A stretch of DNA of 64,000 nucleotides. Source: Linepithema humile (lineage: Eukaryota; Arthropoda; Insecta; Hymenoptera; Formicidae). Positions 62,801 to 64,000 of the stretch are shown piece after piece. Under the pieces are notes generated by a model. That model ran no database searches. It saw only the letters and a list, made by a program, of their open reading frames with translations, and was not told where the DNA came from. The stretch lies in the NCBI RefSeq assembly GCF_040581485.1, contig NC_090131.1, forward strand, positions 23,200,532 through 23,264,531. The letters run 5' to 3'. Positions within the stretch are counted from its first letter, which is position 1. Each line of letters begins with the position of its first letter. Made by a program: the position numbers and the translations under genes.

Positions 62801-64000
62801 GGATTTAAACATTGCAGTACCGTTTCGCTCGCGCGTATCGATGGAAATTTACCTTGCAGAAACGGTCGATCGATTGACTCGAGGCGACGCCGCTCGCTAT
62901 AATACTTTATTTGTACTCCTCCGTATATCCTTGCGCCGCAGGATTGCTTCCGCCTACGATGAAATATTGATTTTAAATATGGGACGTATCGCTTCGCGCG
63001 CGCGGATTGTTATCTTCCATCCGATACTGCGCAGCGCCGCGTTTATTCCAAGTTTCTTCGTACCTCCTGCGGAATTTTCCCGAACGCATTTCACAACCGG
63101 CTGTATCGCGAGAGTGAGTACTTTTCCAAAAAATTGATTCTTCCGTTCCAAAAAGTTGAAAAAATAACATTTAAAAAATTTACAAGGCACGTACCTATCG
63201 ATTTAACTGAAAAAGATGGGAATGAATGTCGAATTCGAGAGAAAACTGCGAAATTAACAACGTCCTTTTGTTCTTATAATATTCTTCCAATGTTCATCAA
63301 TTAATTACACGCCGGTTAATTATCCATTCCGCGCATACATTGTGCATGCGTGAGCAATTACGGATAATGACAACGTCAGTAGCTAGAAACGTTGATTTAA
63401 TCCGAATATCATTTTCATCTCTAGTCAGGTAATGATTGCGTCATGTCCTCTCTGTTTGTGACATATTCGATGATTGCGTAAAACACATCACGTCTGTGTG
63501 ACGTTTCGTACGCTTTTGATATTTTTTGCGTTTGCTTGCGGGTACAGCTAAAACAATTCAGCCCTTTATTTCCGATATTAATTTAGAAATGTCAGCATTA
63601 ATTTACGTGATGTGCAATAAATATTAATCTTCAACTTACGACGACTATTACCGTCTTTTTTTCATCATCCGCACTGCAAAGTGTAACTGCGCGCTTTGAG
63701 TAATATTCACAAAGAGGCGTATAATAATCTTCAATCAAGAATGTATGATGATCGCGCTTTTTGACTGTCAATGTGTTTCGATGTACCGTACACGTAAGTC
63801 TGAGCAGTCGCTGAATAAGCGGATAATAGCAACGTCAGCGACAAAGCAGCTCGAATTAAGCCGTGGGAGCGCTTCCGGCCGAATAAACGGCGGGGTAATC
63901 ACCGCGTCGTCTGGCCTGTCAGTGACGGTACTCCACGGTTACGCCAGTTGAACGTTATAATTACCGTAAAGGGGAAGAGCCGCGTTTTCAGCCGCGACCA

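Larger units (their letters stand above)
48374..64000. other. Upstream of Beat exon A: first intron or 5' flank, no supported gene
   Basis: A signal-peptide exon ending in phase 1 must lie to the right of exon A. I read the minus strand here for a Met-plus-hydrophobic segment followed by a G|GTRAGT-type donor in that phase and found none convincing. CpG-rich patches occur at 49.9-50.5, 52.6-53.7 and 58.4-59.3 kb. Open frames up to 177 codons (62389-61856 minus) resemble no family I know. Confidence 0.55.

Noticed and set aside
1..64000. tRNA, rRNA, CRISPR arrays and known conserved insect microRNAs.
   Set aside because: I looked for tRNA T-loop words, regular spacer arrays and well-known mature microRNA sequences and saw none that held up. 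A covariance-model scan would be needed to exclude small RNAs.

Overview
The window looks like nuclear DNA from an insect, most likely a hymenopteran such as an ant or a relative. It is AT-rich overall but full of CpG and CGCG words, it has long introns with GT..AG junctions, many short microsatellites, and no bacterial-style gene packing. The assignment to Hymenoptera is inferred from base composition; the assignment to arthropods rests on the one recognisable gene. || That gene is a beaten-path (Beat) family immunoglobulin-superfamily gene on the minus strand. Five coding exons can be joined in frame: exon A 48373-48168 (first half of Ig1), exon B 42004-41872 (second half of Ig1), exon C 40991-40858 (first half of Ig2), exon D 34136-33893 (second half of Ig2) and exon E 19500-19328 (short linker, hydrophobic segment, stop). 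Together they give 890 coding bases, or 296 residues plus a stop once the single base supplied by the missing upstream exon is added. Intron lengths are 6163, 880, 6721 and 14392 bases, so about 29 kb of the window is this one gene. The signal-peptide exon and the promoter were not found; they are either a short exon between 48.4 and 64 kb or lie beyond the right edge. || Layout: 1 to about 18.5 kb is sequence downstream of the gene with no gene I can support. It holds a four-copy 14-bp minisatellite (10.35 kb), a diverged ~130-bp direct duplication (12.1 and 12.5 kb) that flanks a perfect 20-bp palindrome, and a CpG-rich patch at 5-6 kb. From 18.58 to 19.33 kb is the probable 3' UTR. From 19.3 to 48.4 kb is the Beat gene, whose introns contain two candidate small DNA-transposon remnants (a Tc1/mariner-type one at 29.7-30.0 kb and a weaker piggyBac-type one at 44.7-44.9 kb), a ~104-bp tandem duplication (37.1 kb), microsatellites, G-runs and a scatter of POU-type octamers. 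From 48.4 to 64 kb lies upstream of the recognised exons (first intron or 5' flank) with no supported gene. || No prokaryotic system, CRISPR array, rRNA, recognisable tRNA or known microRNA was seen. Most open frames above 100 codons sit in GC-rich or low-complexity stretches and do not resemble any family I know.
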